DNA of 7,445 nucleotides from Planctomycetaceae bacterium (GTDB lineage: Bacteria > Planctomycetota > Planctomycetia > Planctomycetales > Planctomycetaceae). Position numbers and translations under genes: made by a program. Below the pieces are notes generated by a model, which had not been told where the DNA came from, did not search any database, and saw nothing but the letters and a program-made list of their open reading frames with translations. The stretch is taken from assembly GCA_015487825.1 (NCBI GenBank), contig WFOZ01000865.1, forward strand, positions 1 to 7,445. Reading direction: 5' to 3'. Of this stretch, positions 6,848 through 7,445 are shown in pieces; the stretch's first letter is position 1, and each line of letters opens with the position of its first letter.

Positions 6848-6861
6848 AACCAAACAGAAGT
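6848..6861. repeat. Direct repeat copy 2 (AACCAAACAGAAGT)
   Basis: Second copy of the 14-bp motif at 6712-6725, with one G-to-A difference. A weak -10-like box (6738-6743) lies between the two copies. Confidence 0.4.
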
Positions 6862-6893
6862 GTTAGCATCACATGCAGATTGCCCATATTAAC

Positions 6894-6917
6894 TTGAGGC
6901 AGAGGCATCCGCCTCAA
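6894..6917. repeat. Inverted repeat TTGAGGC / GCCTCAA
   Basis: A perfect 7-bp dyad (6894-6900 and 6911-6917) has a 10-nt centre. A tandem GAGGCA inside it allows an alternative GAGGC-ATCC-GCCTC hairpin (6902-6915). It lies about 100 bp past the CPBP stop. No T tract follows on either strand, so it is at best a weak terminator and may be an operator-like site. Confidence 0.35.
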
Positions 6918-6987
6918 ACTACGCAAGCTCTACCTTTGAGTGCCGAATGGTGTAGATGAAATCAGGCCATGTAATCAATTAAGTTAT

Positions 6988-6999
6988 TGGTTTAAACCA
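6988..6999. repeat. Perfect 12-bp palindrome TGGTTTAAACCA
   Basis: The palindrome starts about 19 bp downstream of the CPBP stop codon. It is too short and AT-rich at its centre to be a good terminator hairpin. A similar half-site, TGGTTTACCA, occurs at 6701-6710 in the barrel-gene leader. Confidence 0.4.
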
Positions 7000-7017
7000 G
7001 GCTGCTGCTCATCCAGT

Positions 7018-7445
7018 TCATTGTGCCAGAAATATTAGCGAAAGAAACATCATCAAAGCGTTGAACAAAGCATGAGCGATAATGATTGCCAGGAAGCTTT
7101 GTCTGCGAATCAGGCACCAACCCAGCGATAACGAAAGAGGGAGCAACTGAAGGGCGTCTGCAAATCCGTGTGCCAGACTGAAGCAAAGCGAAACGACAAT
7201 CCAGGCGACGATGCGATTCAGCTTGCCCGGATCGATCAACCCATTGAACAGCAACACTCGAAACAGAAGTTCTTCCATCAGCGGGGCAATGAATACCGCC
7301 GTGATGCCGATGCCCAGAATCAAATCGCTTCCCCCATCCTGTAGCGATTGCAGTAATGGATGCATATCTTCGGGCGTTTTCCAGAGACTTGAAATCAGCC
7401 CCAGCAGAATAGTCCAGGGGAAGACCAGCAGCATCAGTTCTGCAC
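7018..7445 (-). CDS. CPBP family intramembrane metalloprotease (Abi/CAAX-type), 5' partial
   Basis: The visible 138 residues from the ATG at 7434 contain the three CPBP motifs: EELLFR (E54, E55, R59), FSLAH (F85, H89) and HALFN (H121, N125). These are the metal-binding and catalytic positions of the Rce1/CPBP fold in the membrane. About five hydrophobic segments are visible (~1-17, 37-58, 73-91, 94-108, 113-137). Family members are usually 200-300 residues with more helices before motif 1. The frame stays open through the last bases of the window (codons for A-E-L before M) and no Shine-Dalgarno is visible there, so the gene probably starts outside. The stop is TGA at 7018-7020. Bacterial CPBP proteins vary in role (CAAX-like processing, bacteriocin self-immunity, regulated proteolysis) and the sequence does not choose among them. 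Confidence 0.85.
   Translation of the reverse strand, partial: AELMLLVFPWTILLGLISSLWKTPEDMHPLLQSLQDGGSDLILGIGITAVFIAPLMEELLFRVLLFNGLIDPGKLNRIVAWIVVSLCFSLAHGFADALQLLPLSLSLGWCLIRRQSFLAIIIAHALFNALMMFLSLIFLAQ

Larger units (their letters stand above)
6604..7017. other. 414-bp intergenic region: barrel-gene leader and promoter area, no convincing gene
   Basis: This region lies between the barrel gene and the CPBP gene, both on the - strand. Beside the Shine-Dalgarno and leader hairpin it holds a 14-bp imperfect direct repeat (6712-6725 and 6848-6861), a dyad at 6894-6917 and a perfect 12-bp palindrome at 6988-6999. A -10-like TATAAC occurs on the - strand at 6738-6743 without a good -35 at normal spacing, so I do not call a promoter firmly. 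Open frames here start at TTG or GTG without a Shine-Dalgarno and encode nothing recognisable. No tRNA or terminal inverted repeats were seen. Confidence 0.6.

Noticed and set aside
6705..6926. A 73-codon TTG-start frame on the - strand in the intergenic region, with a hydrophobic stretch
   Set aside because: TTG start, no Shine-Dalgarno, no recognised family, and it overlaps the putative barrel-gene promoter area. It cannot be ruled out fully as a small membrane protein.
6604..7017. Insertion sequence or MITE remnant between the direct repeats
   Set aside because: No terminal inverted repeats next to the repeats and no transposase fragment. The 14-bp repeat alone is not enough.

Overview
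The window looks like chromosome of a planctomycete (Planctomycetota). Two family-level marks support this. The large secreted protein carries an LEPR-XLL-type N-terminal motif (MEQRMLLAG), and the opposite-strand gene encodes an outer-membrane barrel with the BBP7-like signature 'SGVALAPEQ'. Base composition is moderate (high-40s percent GC by eye), which fits the Gimesia/Rubinisphaera side of the phylum better than high-GC Pirellulales, but genus cannot be fixed from this.

Layout. (1) Positions 2-5188, + strand: a giant modular secreted or surface protein of at least 1714 residues. In order it has a basic leader with LEPR-XLL motif, a metzincin-type zinc protease, a PPC-like beta-sandwich, five cadherin-like repeats, a CAP/SCP domain, an SdrD/CarboxypepD-type beta domain, a tryptophan-marked FG-GAP propeller that I count as seven blades, and a Pro/Ala/Ser/Gly tail ending in an acidic, leucine-rich C-terminus. 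The frame is open to the left edge, so the true start is probably outside the window. (2) Positions 5189-5259: a 71-bp convergent gap with a strong hairpin that can serve as a two-way terminator. (3) Positions 5260-6603, - strand: a BBP7-like outer-membrane beta-barrel protein with signal peptide, strong Shine-Dalgarno and a small cysteine cluster just after the signal peptide. (4) Positions 6604-7017: a 414-bp stretch with no convincing gene but several dyads and a 14-bp direct repeat, probably the leader and promoter region of the barrel gene. (5) Positions 7018-7445, - strand: the C-terminal part of a CPBP (Abi/CAAX-type) intramembrane protease with all three catalytic motifs, cut by the right edge.

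Working together: all three genes concern the cell envelope (a surface/exported protease-adhesin, an outer-membrane barrel, an inner-membrane protease), but they are not an obvious operon. The first two converge, and the last two are separated by 414 bp. I see no CRISPR array, tRNA, rRNA, insertion sequence or defence island. The most unusual object is the architecture of the giant protein. I do not see strong evidence for a new multi-gene system.
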